NCBI RefSeq assembly: GCF_001421885.1 | Contig: NZ_LMLH01000028.1 | Span: forward strand, 525,143 to 589,142 | Origin: Pseudomonas sp. Leaf48 | GTDB lineage: Bacteria > Pseudomonadota > Gammaproteobacteria > Pseudomonadales > Pseudomonadaceae | Reading direction: 5' to 3' | DNA length: 64,000 bases | In this document: piece by piece, positions 43,581 through 53,400 of the stretch | How the letters are laid out: each line of letters opens with the position of its first letter | Position numbering within the stretch: the stretch's first letter is position 1 | Translations under genes and position numbers: made by a program | Notes under the pieces: generated by a model | Database searches by the model: none | The model's input: only the letters and a program-made list of their open reading frames with translations | What the model was told of the DNA's origin: nothing

Positions 43581-43726
43581 GTTTTGTGCAAGGGCAAAGA
43601 TAGGTGATTGTTCAAATAATCACCAATTACCTTGCGCCTCCCGCGTCCCTTCTCTACAATTGCGCCCCTTGCTGTGATGGCAGGCACCCATGTGTCTAGC
43701 GTCCGCAAGTCCATAAGTGTCATTCA

Positions 43727-43778
43727 CTCCTTGTCTGACCGCTTTTGAGCGGCAGGCTACAACCCGTAAGGAGCATTC
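43727..43778 (+). promoter_or_regulatory. candidate S6:S18-binding leader of rpsF
   Basis: CTCCTT at 43727-43732 can pair with AAGGAG (43768-43773), the rpsF ribosome-binding site. Inside lies a CCGC/GCGG hairpin (43739-43752) and an unpaired ACCCG stretch. An S6:S18-binding motif in rpsF leaders with a CCG signature is known in many bacteria. Here a fold that hides the ribosome-binding site is visible, but its identity as that motif is inferred. Confidence 0.45.
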
Positions 43779-44201
43779 ATGCGTCATTACGAAATCATCT
43801 TTTTGGTCCACCCGGATCAAAGCGAGCAAGTCGGCGGCATGGTTGAGCGTTACACCAAGCTGATCGAAGAAGACGGCGGCAAAATCCACCGTCTGGAAGA
43901 TTGGGGCCGTCGTCAACTGGCCTACGCAATCAACAATGTTCACAAGGCTCACTACGTGATGCTGAACGTTGAGTGCACTGGCAAGGCCCTGGCCGAGCTG
44001 GAAGACAACTTCCGCTACAACGATGCAGTGATCCGTAACCTGGTCATCCGTCGCGAAGAAGCCGTTACCGGCCAATCCGAGATGCTCAAGGCTGAAGAAA
44101 ACCGCAGTGAGCGCCGTGAGCGTCGCGACCGTCCTGAGCACGAAGGCGCTGAAAGCGCTGACAGTGATGACAGCGACAACAGCGATAACGCTGACGAGTA
44201 A
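43779..44201 (+). CDS. rpsF: 30S ribosomal protein S6
   Basis: A 140-residue ribosomal protein that binds the 30S platform together with S18. The conserved start MRHYEIIFLVHPDQSEQV and the YAINNVHKAHYVMLN strand are intact. The acidic tail rich in Asp, Ser, Glu and Asn (last 35 residues) is the place where RimK adds glutamates in relatives. AAGGAG precedes the ATG. Confidence 0.98.
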   Translation: MRHYEIIFLVHPDQSEQVGGMVERYTKLIEEDGGKIHRLEDWGRRQLAYAINNVHKAHYVMLNVECTGKALAELEDNFRYNDAVIRNLVIRREEAVTGQSEMLKAEENRSERRERRDRPEHEGAESADSDDSDNSDNADE

Positions 44202-44229
44202 TCCACGGACCTTTTAAGGAGCCTATCAA

Positions 44230-44460
44230 ATGGCACGTTTCTTCCGTCGTCGTAAATTCTGCCGCTTCACCGCTGAAGACGTGAAAGAGATCGATTACAA
44301 AGATCTCAACACTCTGAAAGCCTACGTATCCGAGACCGGCAAAATTGTTCCAAGCCGTATCACCGGTACCAAAGCTCGTTATCAGCGTCAGCTGGCCACC
44401 GCTATCAAGCGCGCCCGCTTCCTGGCCCTGCTGGCCTACACCGACAGCCACGGCCGCTGA
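44230..44460 (+). CDS. rpsR: 30S ribosomal protein S18
   Basis: A 76-residue basic protein with the conserved RRRKFCRF and [19 protein letters not shown] blocks. It forms a heterodimer with S6, encoded 28 bases upstream. A single Cys in KFCRF is present. AAGGAG is nine bases before the ATG. Confidence 0.98.
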
Positions 44461-44496
44461 GACCGGGCAGTCGACACGTAGCAAAGGATTGAATGT

Positions 44497-45390
44497 ATGC
44501 GTGCCTTAGCTGAGTTCATCATGCGGGGCCGTATGCAGGCCACTCTCGTAGTGGCTGGATGCGCGGCATTGCCGCTGTTGTATTGGTTGGGTGCTGCCGC
44601 TGGATGCCTCGTGCTCCTGCGGCGCGGATTGAAGGACGCCCTCGGCGTTCTTGCTCTGGGACTGCTGCCGGCATTGATCTGGTGGCTTTACTCCGACGAC
44701 CCACGGGCACTTCTGGTGCTGCTGGGGTCTGCGAGCCTTGCGTTGGTTTTGCGCGCAAGCGAGTCCTGGAACCGCGTGCTGCTGGTCAGCATAGCGATGG
44801 GAGTGGTGTTTGCAGTGGTGCTGGGGACAGCTTTTGCTCCCCAAATCGAGATGCTGGCGCAGGCTTTGATAAAAGTCATGCCGTCGCTACTTGGTGATGT
44901 CTACCAGAAGTTGTCGGTAGACGAGCAAGCGCATTTTGCGTCCCTGATTGCACCAGTCCTGACCGGCCTTATTGCGGCCTTGTTGCAAATCGTCAGCTTG
45001 TTGAGCCTGCTTGTCGGGCGCTACTGGCAGGCGTTGTTGTACAACCCGGGTGGATTCGGTCGCGAGTTTCGCGCCATCCGTATCTCGCTTGTGCCGGCGA
45101 TGTTGCTGCTGGCGTGCATGCTTCTGGGGCCGAACTTCGGTCCGCAGATGGCCATGTTGACGCCGTTGTGCAGCGTACCGCTGGTGTTCGCCGGGCTGGC
45201 CCTGATTCACGGGCTGGTGGCGCAAAAGCGACTGGCCAGGTTCTGGCTGGTGGGGTTGTACGTAACGCTGTTGCTGTTCATGCAGCTGATCTATCCGTTG
45301 CTGGTGGTCCTGGCCATCGTCGACAGCCTGATTGATTTTCGCGGTCGTCTGGCGCCGAAAGACGCCGATAACGCGAACGGTGAAGGTTAA
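44497..45390 (+). CDS. DUF2232-like polytopic membrane protein
   Basis: A 297-residue inner-membrane protein with about eight hydrophobic helices and few charged residues. It resembles the DUF2232/YybS type of membrane proteins. It lies between rpsR and rplI, as in other Pseudomonas (PA4933 in PAO1 from memory), so it is co-transcribed with ribosomal proteins. Function unknown. An upstream ATG at 44493 is in another frame; AAAGGA supports 44497. Confidence 0.75.
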   Translation: MRALAEFIMRGRMQATLVVAGCAALPLLYWLGAAAGCLVLLRRGLKDALGVLALGLLPALIWWLYSDDPRALLVLLGSASLALVLRASESWNRVLLVSIAMGVVFAVVLGTAFAPQIEMLAQALIKVMPSLLGDVYQKLSVDEQAHFASLIAPVLTGLIAALLQIVSLLSLLVGRYWQALLYNPGGFGREFRAIRISLVPAMLLLACMLLGPNFGPQMAMLTPLCSVPLVFAGLALIHGLVAQKRLARFWLVGLYVTLLLFMQLIYPLLVVLAIVDSLIDFRGRLAPKDADNANGEG

Positions 45391-45409
45391 AAGTTAAGAG
45401 GATTTTCAC

Positions 45410-45856
45410 ATGCAACTGATCCTTCTGGAAAAAGTCACCAACCTGGGCAACCTGGGTGACAAAGTGAACGTTAAGGCTGGTTACGGTCGTAACTACCTGC
45501 TGCCTTACGGCAAAGCTACCGCTGCGACCCCAGCCAACCTGGCTGCGTTCGAAGAGCGTCGCGCTGAGCTGGAAAAAGCTGCAGCAGACCGTAAAACGTC
45601 GGCTGAAAGCCGCGCTGCCCAACTGGCCGAGCTGGAAGTGACCATCACTGCCACCGCTGGCGACGAAGGCAAGCTGTTCGGTTCGATCGGTACTCACGAC
45701 ATCGCTGATGCACTGACCGCCTCTGGCGTTGAAGTTGCAAAAAGCGAAGTTCGTCTGCCGAACGGCACCATCCGCAACGTAGGTGAATTCGACGTGGCCG
45801 TGCACCTGCACGCCGAAGTTGAAGCCACCGTACGCGTTGTCGTGGTAGCAGCTTAA
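45410..45856 (+). CDS. rplI: 50S ribosomal protein L9
   Basis: A 148-residue two-domain ribosomal protein. The N-terminal rRNA-binding domain shows MQLILLEKVTNLGNLGDKV and YGRNYLLPYGKA. A long helix joins it to the C-terminal domain (KLFGSIGTHDIADAL). It closes the ribosomal operon and is followed by a terminator. Confidence 0.98.
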   Translation: MQLILLEKVTNLGNLGDKVNVKAGYGRNYLLPYGKATAATPANLAAFEERRAELEKAAADRKTSAESRAAQLAELEVTITATAGDEGKLFGSIGTHDIADALTASGVEVAKSEVRLPNGTIRNVGEFDVAVHLHAEVEATVRVVVVAA

Positions 45857-45901
45857 GCAACACCTGTCGGCTGGCACCCGCGGGTGCTTGCCGGTAACAT
45901 C

Positions 45902-45940
45902 GGGCACGATCCTGTTTACAGGTCGTGCCCTTTGTCTTTC
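45902..45940 (+). terminator. rho-independent terminator after rplI
   Basis: GGGCACGA pairs with TCGTGCCC, with an inner CCTG/CAGG, followed by TTTGTCTTTC. It separates the rpsF operon from dnaB. Confidence 0.85.
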
Positions 45941-45977
45941 TGGCATCCCCGTTTCTACATCCTGATTCCAAGTGGCC

Positions 45978-47375
45978 ATGAACGAAATCTCCGCTCCCGA
46001 GCAATACGATCTGCAAACCGCCGCGCTGAAGGTACCGCCACATTCCATCGAGGCCGAACAGGCCGTACTCGGTGGTCTGATGCTGGACAACAACGCCTGG
46101 GAACGCGTGCTCGATCAAGTCTCCGACGGCGATTTCTATCGACATGACCACCGTCTGATATTCCGTGCTATCGCCAAACTGGCCGATCAGAACTCCCCGA
46201 TCGACGTTGTGACCCTGTCCGAACAACTGGACAAGGAAGGTCAGACCTCGCAGGTCGGCGGCCTCGGTTATCTCGGTGAACTGGCGAAAAACACTCCGTC
46301 TGTCGCCAACATCAAGGCCTATGCGCAGATCGTCCGCCAGCGCGCGACATTGCGCCAACTGATCGGCATCAGCACCGAGATCGCCGACAGCGCCTTCAAC
46401 CCGGAAGGTCGCACCGCCGAGGAGATCCTCGACGAAGCCGAGCGTCAGATCTTCGCGATTGCCGAGGCCCGGCCGAAAACCGGTGGCCCGGTGGGCGTGA
46501 ACGATCTGCTGACCAAGGCCATCGATCGCATCGACACGCTGTTCAACACTGACAACGCCATTACCGGTCTGTCCACTGGCTATACCGACCTTGATGAGAA
46601 GACCAGCGGCCTGCAGCCGGCTGACCTGATCATCGTCGCCGGTCGTCCATCGATGGGTAAAACCACCTTCGCGATGAACCTGGTGGAAAACGCCGTCCTG
46701 CGCAGCGACAAGGCAGTTCTGGTGTATTCCCTCGAGATGCCAGGCGAATCGCTGGTCATGCGTATGCTGTCGTCTCTCGGCCGGATCGACCAGACCAAGG
46801 TGCGTTCCGGTCAGTTGGAAGATGACGACTGGCCGCGCCTGACCTCGGCGGTCAACCTCCTCAATGACCGCAAGCTGTTCATCGACGACACCGCCGGTAT
46901 CAGCCCGTCGGAAATGCGTGCGCGTACCCGGCGTCTGGCGCGTGAGCACGGTGAGATCGGCCTGATCATGATCGACTACCTTCAGTTGATGCAGATTCCA
47001 GGTTCCGGCGGCGACAACCGAACCAACGAGATTTCTGAAATCTCGCGTTCCTTGAAGGCCCTGGCCAAGGAATTCAACTGCCCGGTGGTGGCACTGTCCC
47101 AGCTCAACCGTTCCCTCGAGCAGCGGCCGAACAAACGCCCGATCAACTCCGACCTCAGGGAATCCGGAGCGATCGAGCAGGACGCCGACGTCATCATGTT
47201 CGTGTACCGGGACGAGGTGTATCACCCGGAGACCGAGCATAAAGGCATCGCCGAAATCATCATCGGCAAGCAGCGGAACGGCCCGATCGGCTTTATCCGC
47301 CTGGCCTTTATCGGTAAGTACACCCGATTCGAAAACCTGGCGCCGGGTAGCTATAACTTCGATGATGACGAATAA
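45978..47375 (+). CDS. dnaB: replicative DNA helicase
   Basis: A 465-residue hexameric helicase that unwinds DNA ahead of the replisome. The N-terminal collar domain (PPHSIEAEQAVLGGLMLDN) is followed by the RecA-like ATPase with Walker A GRPSMGKTTF, Walker B LIMIDYLQLM and the SQLNRSLEQRPNKRP arginine-finger region. No intein interrupts it. A GTG at 45972 is an alternative start two codons upstream. Confidence 0.97.
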   Translation: MNEISAPEQYDLQTAALKVPPHSIEAEQAVLGGLMLDNNAWERVLDQVSDGDFYRHDHRLIFRAIAKLADQNSPIDVVTLSEQLDKEGQTSQVGGLGYLGELAKNTPSVANIKAYAQIVRQRATLRQLIGISTEIADSAFNPEGRTAEEILDEAERQIFAIAEARPKTGGPVGVNDLLTKAIDRIDTLFNTDNAITGLSTGYTDLDEKTSGLQPADLIIVAGRPSMGKTTFAMNLVENAVLRSDKAVLVYSLEMPGESLVMRMLSSLGRIDQTKVRSGQLEDDDWPRLTSAVNLLNDRKLFIDDTAGISPSEMRARTRRLAREHGEIGLIMIDYLQLMQIPGSGGDNRTNEISEISRSLKALAKEFNCPVVALSQLNRSLEQRPNKRPINSDLRESGAIEQDADVIMFVYRDEVYHPETEHKGIAEIIIGKQRNGPIGFIRLAFIGKYTRFENLAPGSYNFDDDE

Positions 47376-47391
47376 CTGTTGATGCAGGGCC

Positions 47392-47505
47392 TCTGTGGCG
47401 AGGGGGCTTGCCCCCCGCTGGGCTGCGAAGCGGCCCCTGTTTTCCCTCTGTTAAGCCATTGACGACTGCTTCGCAGCCGAACGGGGGCAAGCCCCCTCGC
47501 CACAG
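47392..47505. repeat. inverted repeat pair of the GGCGAGGGGGCTTGCCCCC class
   Basis: TCTGTGGCGAGGGGGCTTGC at the left is mirrored by GCAAGCCCCCTCGCCACAG at the right. A second inner inverted pair (GCTGCGAAGC / GCTTCGCAGC) lies inside, so the whole block could fold as a long cruciform. Confidence 0.8.
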
Positions 47506-47639
47506 GTATTTAATTGGTCTGTGGAATTTGCACTGAAGTAGCTCCCACCAATTTCCGACCACAGCCGTCGGAATTGGTCAAAATTTGTGCTATATTCCGC
47601 GCCCGCGAAATTCAATGAAAGCCAACACCGGTTATCGAC

Positions 47640-49943
47640 ATGCAAGCAGCCAAGCCGTTATTTGACTATCCCAAGTACTGGGCCGAATGTTTCGGGCCAG
47701 CGCCATTCCTGCCCATGAGCAGGGAGGAGATGGATCAGCTCGGCTGGGATTCCTGCGACATCATCATCGTCACTGGTGATGCCTACGTCGATCATCCGTC
47801 GTTCGGCATGGCAATCATCGGCCGGCTGCTGGAGTCCCAGGGCTTCCGCGTCGGGATCATTGCCCAGCCTAACTGGCAGTCCAAAGACGACTTCATGAAG
47901 CTCGGTGAGCCGAACCTGTTCTTCGGTGTCGCGGCCGGCAACATGGACTCGATGATCAACCGTTACACCGCCGACAAGAAAATCCGTTCCGACGACGCTT
48001 ATACCCCGGGCGGCATGGCGGGCAAACGTCCGGATCGTGCCAGCCTGGTGTACAGCCAGCGTTGCAAGGAAGCCTACAAGAATGTGCCGATCGTCCTCGG
48101 TGGCATCGAGGCCTCCCTTCGCCGCATTGCGCACTACGATTACTGGCAGGACCGGGTACGCAACTCGATCCTGATCGACGCCTGCGCCGACATCCTGCTC
48201 TACGGCAACGCCGAGCGGGCGATTGTCGAAGTCGCCCAGCGTCTGTCGTTTGGCCACAAGATCGAAGACATCACCGACGTGCGCGGCACCGCGTTCATCC
48301 GTCGTGATACACCCAAGGACTGGTACGAAGTCGACTCCACGCGTATCGACCGTCCGGGCAAGATCGACAAGATCATCAATCCGTATGTGAACACCCAGGA
48401 CACCCAGGCCTGCGCTATTGAGCAGGAGAAGGGGCCGGTCGACGATCCGAGCGAAGCCAAGGTCGTGCAGATCCTGGCCAGCCCGAAGATGACCCGCGAC
48501 AAGACCGTGATTCGTCTGCCATCGGTCGAGAAAGTCCGCGGTGACGCGGTGCTGTACGCCCACGCCAACCGCGTGCTGCACCTGGAAACCAACCCGGGCA
48601 ATGCCCGTGCGCTGGTGCAGAAGCATGGCGAAGTCGACGTCTGGTTCAACCCGCCGCCGATTCCGATGACCACCGAAGAAATGGACTACGTGTTCGGCAT
48701 GCCTTATGCGCGTGTACCGCACCCGGCTTACGGCAAGGAAAAGATTCCGGCCTACGAGATGATCCGTTTCTCGGTGAACATCATGCGTGGCTGTTTCGGT
48801 GGCTGTACTTTCTGCTCGATCACCGAGCACGAAGGGCGGATCATCCAGAACCGTTCCGAAGAGTCGATCATTCGCGAAATCGAAGAGATTCGTGACAAGG
48901 TGCCGGGTTTTACCGGCGTTATTTCCGACCTCGGCGGCCCGACCGCGAACATGTACCGCATCGCCTGCAAGACGCCGGAAATCGAATCTGCGTGTCGCAA
49001 GCCGTCCTGCGTGTTCCCGGGCATCTGCCCGAACCTGAACACGGACCACTCGTCGCTGATCCAGCTTTATCGCAGCGCCCGTGCCTTGCCGGGTGTGAAG
49101 AAGATCCTGATTGCTTCCGGCCTGCGCTATGACCTCGCGGTCGAGTCGCCGGAATACGTCAAGGAGCTGGTGACTCACCACGTCGGTGGTTACCTGAAGA
49201 TCGCCCCGGAACATACCGAGGAAGGTCCGCTCAACCAGATGATGAAGCCGGGCATCGGCAGCTATGACAAGTTCAAGCGCATGTTCGAGAAGTACACCAA
49301 GGAAGCGGGCAAGGAGCAGTACCTGATTCCGTACTTCATCGCGGCCCACCCGGGTACTACTGACGAAGACATGATGAACCTGGCCCTGTGGCTCAAGGGC
49401 AATGGTTTCCGTGCCGACCAGGTGCAGGCGTTCTACCCGTCGCCGATGGCCACCGCCACCGCGATGTACCACTCGGGCAAGAACCCGCTGCGCAAGGTCA
49501 CCTACAAGAGTGACGGCGTGACTATCGTCAAGAGTGAAGAGCAGCGCCGTCTGCACAAGGCGTTCCTGCGTTATCACGATCCGAAGGGCTGGCCGATGCT
49601 GCGTGAAGCGCTGACCCGCATGGGCCGTGCCGATTTGATCGGGCCGGGCAAGAACCAGTTGATCCCGCTGCACCAGCCGTCCACTGACAGCTACCAGAGC
49701 GCCCGTCGCAAGAACTCGACGCCGGCCGGCAGCCATAAGGTTACCGGGGAAAAGACCACCAAAATCCTGACCCAGAACACTGGCTTGCCTCCGCGCGCCA
49801 GCGATGGCAGTAACCCGTGGGACAAGCGCGAACAGGCCAAGGCGGCGGCATTTGCCCGCAATCAGCAGGCGGCCAAGGAGCGCAAGGATGCAGCCAAGGG
49901 CAAAGGCCCCAAGCCTGCGCGCAAGCCAGTAGTACCGCGCTGA
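47640..49943 (+). CDS. ygiQ: YgiQ family radical SAM protein
   Basis: A 767-residue radical SAM enzyme of the YgiQ (UPF0313) family. The N-terminal part has a B12-binding-like region (VTGDAYVDHPSFGMAIIGRLLESQGF). The [4Fe-4S] SAM motif CFGGCTFC lies near residue 384. The C-terminal 70 residues are Lys/Ala/Pro-rich and basic. Substrate unknown. Its ATG at 47640 has only a weak ribosome-binding site. Confidence 0.88.
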   Translation: MQAAKPLFDYPKYWAECFGPAPFLPMSREEMDQLGWDSCDIIIVTGDAYVDHPSFGMAIIGRLLESQGFRVGIIAQPNWQSKDDFMKLGEPNLFFGVAAGNMDSMINRYTADKKIRSDDAYTPGGMAGKRPDRASLVYSQRCKEAYKNVPIVLGGIEASLRRIAHYDYWQDRVRNSILIDACADILLYGNAERAIVEVAQRLSFGHKIEDITDVRGTAFIRRDTPKDWYEVDSTRIDRPGKIDKIINPYVNTQDTQACAIEQEKGPVDDPSEAKVVQILASPKMTRDKTVIRLPSVEKVRGDAVLYAHANRVLHLETNPGNARALVQKHGEVDVWFNPPPIPMTTEEMDYVFGMPYARVPHPAYGKEKIPAYEMIRFSVNIMRGCFGGCTFCSITEHEGRIIQNRSEESIIREIEEIRDKVPGFTGVISDLGGPTANMYRIACKTPEIESACRKPSCVFPGICPNLNTDHSSLIQLYRSARALPGVKKILIASGLRYDLAVESPEYVKELVTHHVGGYLKIAPEHTEEGPLNQMMKPGIGSYDKFKRMFEKYTKEAGKEQYLIPYFIAAHPGTTDEDMMNLALWLKGNGFRADQVQAFYPSPMATATAMYHSGKNPLRKVTYKSDGVTIVKSEEQRRLHKAFLRYHDPKGWPMLREALTRMGRADLIGPGKNQLIPLHQPSTDSYQSARRKNSTPAGSHKVTGEKTTKILTQNTGLPPRASDGSNPWDKREQAKAAAFARNQQAAKERKDAAKGKGPKPARKPVVPR

Positions 49944-49950
49944 CCGCCTT

Positions 49951-50255
49951 CCCCCTCACCCCAGCCCTCTCCCCCAAGGGGGCGAGGGGGAAAGGGAGCC
50001 GATCTCCATGCCTTTCGGAACCTGAGTTCGACTTGAGCTCTCAGGTCGTAGGTTTTCGACCAGGAGAGCCGATCTCCATGCCTTTCGGAACCTGAGTTCG
50101 ACTTGAGTTCTCAGGTCGCAGGTTTTCGACCAGGAGAGTTCATCTCCATGCTTTTCGTAGCCTGAGTTCGACTTGATCCCTCAGGTCGCAGTATATCGAC
50201 CAGACCACTCGGTCAGTCCCCTCTCCCTCTGGGAGAGGGCTAGGGTGAGGGAGCA
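49951..50255. repeat. composite element: inverted repeats enclosing a 70-bp tandem repeat
   Basis: CCCCTCACCCCAGCCCTCTC (within 49951-49995) is mirrored by GGGAGAGGGCTAGGGTGAGG (within 50217-50255). Between them lies a threefold tandem repeat (49996-50203). The outer arms belong to a palindrome often seen between proteobacterial genes. No coding frame inside is convincing. This block and short flanks fill the 512-base ygiQ-transglutaminase gap. Confidence 0.75.
49996..50203 (+). repeat. tandem repeat, three copies of 70 bp
   Basis: Units begin at 50001, 50071 and 50141 (GATCTCCATG, GATCTCCATG, CATCTCCATG), exactly 70 bases apart; the third is cut after GACCAG. Each unit holds the inverted repeat CCTGAG/CTCAGG around a TTCGACTTGA loop, a smaller GGT/ACC hairpin in the first two, and outer TCTCC/GGAGA in the first two. 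Copies 1 and 2 differ at only a few positions; copy 3 is more diverged but keeps the CCTGAG/CTCAGG stem. Confidence 0.9.
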
Positions 50256-50455
50256 GACTCAAGCCGGACGCAAAGTCCGAAGCCCCCGCAGCCAACCCTT
50301 CGCCACATTAACGTGCAACTGCCTCAAACCAATTCCCCGCATCGCCCGGTTTTGGTGCTGTACTGCCTTCAGCAACCGGAGAACGCGCCAGCACCACTGG
50401 ATGGCATAAGTCTTGCGCGCTTTCCGATACGCTTAAGGCTCGCAGGAGGCACGCC

Positions 50456-53400
50456 GTGTCGATTCATGTCGCATTGCACCATGTCACGCACTATCGCTAC
50501 GACCGCTCCGTCGAGCTTGGCCCGCAGATCGTTCGTCTGCGCCCGGCGGCCCACAGTCGCACGCGGATTCTGTCCTATGCGCTGAAAGTGTCGCCCGAGC
50601 AACACTTCATCAACTGGCAGCAGGACCCCCAGGGCAACTACCTGGCGCGTCTGGTGTTTCCGGAAAAAACCGATGAACTGCGGATCGAGGTGGATCTGCT
50701 GGCGGAGATGGCGATCTTCAACCCGTTCGATTTCTTCCTCGAACCTTATGCGGAAAAAATCCCGTTCACTTACGCCGCAGACGAGCGCAAGGAACTGGCG
50801 CCCTACCTGGAAACCTTGCCACTGACGCCGAAATTCCAGGCCTACCTGGACGGCATCGATCGCACGCCGCTGCCGGCGGTGGATTTCCTGGTGGCGCTCA
50901 ACCAGCGTCTGAGCGAAGACATCGATTATCTGATCCGCATGGAACCGGGCGTGCAAACGCCTGAACATACCCTCACTCAAGCTTCCGGCTCTTGCCGCGA
51001 TTCGGCGTGGTTGCTGGTGCAACTGCTACGCAATCTCGGGCTGGCGGCGCGTTTTGTCTCCGGTTACCTGATCCAGCTGACGGCCGATGTCAAAAGCCTC
51101 GACGGACCGTCCGGTACTGAAGTCGACTTCACCGATTTGCACGCCTGGTGTGAGGTGTATTTACCCGGTGCCGGCTGGATCGGCCTGGACGCGACATCCG
51201 GGCTGTTTGCCGGTGAAGGGCATATCCCGTTGGCCTGTAGTCCCGATCCGTCCTCAGCGGCACCGATCAGTGGCCTGGTGGAGCCCTGCGAATGCGAGTT
51301 CAGCCACGAAATGTCGGTGGAGCGGATCTGGGAAGCGCCAAGGGTCACCAAACCCTACAGCGAAGAACAGTGGCTGGCGATCCAGTCCCTGGGCCGGCAG
51401 ATCGATGCCGATCTCCTGAAAGGTGATGTCCGCCTGACCATGGGCGGTGAACCTACCTTCGTCTCCATCGATGATCCGGACGGCGCCGAGTGGAACACCG
51501 CCGCACTGGGCCCGGACAAGCGTCGCCTGTCTGCCGAGTTGTTCCAGCGCATGCGCCGGCGTTATGCACCCCAGGGTCTGGTGCACTTCGGCCAGGGTAA
51601 GTGGTACCCCGGTGAGCAACTGCCGCGCTGGTCGCTCAATTGCTATTGGCGCCGCGATGGTGTGCCGATCTGGACAAACGGCGCACTGATTGCCGATGAG
51701 CAACAGGACTACGGTGCCGATGGCGAGCTGGCCGGGCGTTTTCTGGCGAGTGTCGCCGAACGCCTGAAAATTCCGACACGGTTTGTGTTCCCGGCCTACG
51801 AAGACAATTTCTATTACCTCTGGCGCGAGGGAGCATTGCCACAAAACGTCAGCGCCGAAGACTCCCGCCTGGAGGAACCGCTGGAGCGCGCGCGTTTGCG
51901 TAAAGTCTTCAGTCAGGGGCTGGACAAGGTCATTGGCCAGGTCCTGCCATTGGCGCGTACCGCCAAGGGTGATCACTGGCAAAGCGGTCGCTGGTATCTG
52001 CGCGACGAACACTGTCGCCTGGTGCCTGGGGATTCGCCGTTGGGCTATCGCTTGCCACTGGCTTCGCAGCCGTGGGTAAAAGCGGCGGAGTATCCGTTCA
52101 TCCACCCGCAAGACCCGAATCAGGACTTCCCGCCACTTCCGGATACCACGCAATCTCAGAATCAGGGATCAGCAGCCGTTACCGAAGACCGGGTGCCAAA
52201 AATCGACGAGTCCGCCGACTGGCTGACCCGCACTGCCTTCTGCGCCGAAGCGCGCGAAGGGCGCCTGTACCTGTTCATGCCACCGCTGGAACGGGCTGAG
52301 GATTACCTCGAATTGGTCGCTGCGATCGAAGCCACCGCTGAAGAGCTGCATTGCCCGGTGTTGCTGGAAGGCTACGAGCCGCCGAGCGACCCGCGCCTGA
52401 GCAATTTCCGTATCACCCCCGATCCTGGTGTGATCGAGGTCAACGTACAGCCGTCCGCCACGTGGGACGAGTTGGTCGATCGCACTGAGTTCCTCTATGA
52501 ACAAGCGCGCCAGACCCGACTGACCACCGAGAAATTCATGATCGACGGGCGTCACACCGGCACCGGCGGCGGTAACCATTTCGTATTGGGTGGTGCGACG
52601 CCGGCGGACTCGCCGTTTCTGCGCCGGCCGGACTTGCTGCGCAGCCTGATCAGCTACTGGCACAACCATCCGTCTTTGTCCTACCTGTTCTCCGGCCTGT
52701 TCATCGGCCCGACGTCCCAGGCGCCGCGTGTCGATGAGGCGCGTAACGATGCCTTGTACGAACTGGAGATTGCCTTCGCCCAGATGCCTGAGCCGGGGGA
52801 GGAATGCCCGCCGTGGCTGGTCGACCGGTTGCTGCGTAACCTGCTGATCGACGTGACGGGCAACACCCATCGCGCCGAGTTCTGTATCGACAAGCTCTAT
52901 TCACCGGACGGCGCGACCGGGCGCCTCGGTTTGCTTGAGTTGCGTGCCTTTGAGATGCCGCCCCATGCTCGCATGAGCCTGGCTCAGCAGTTGTTGTTGC
53001 GGGCGCTGGTCGCACGGTTCTGGCGCGAGCCTTATGCGCCGGCGAAGCTGGCGCGCTGGGGCACGGAGCTGCACGACCGCTTCCTGTTGCCACACTTTAT
53101 CGAGCAAGATTTCGCCGACGTCATCGTTGATCTCAACGCCGCCGGTTATCCCGTGCGGGCCGAGTGGTTTGCAGCGCACCTGGAATTCCGCTTTCCCAAG
53201 GTTGGCGATTACGCCGTCAATGGTATTGCGCTGGAGTTGCGTCAGGCGCTTGAACCCTGGCATGTGCTGGGCGAGGAGGGCGCGGTCGGTGGCACGGTGC
53301 GTTATGTGGATTCATCCCTTGAACGTGTGCAGGTAAAGCTCAGCGGCCTGCCGCCCCAGCGTTATCTGCTGACTTGCAACGGCAAACCCGTGCCGCTGCA

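Noticed and set aside
49996..50203. CRISPR array
   Set aside because: The 70-bp units are contiguous with no unique spacers, and no cas genes are nearby.
49996..50203. Coding repeats in a continuous frame
   Set aside because: A 70-base period is not a multiple of three, so each unit changes frame.
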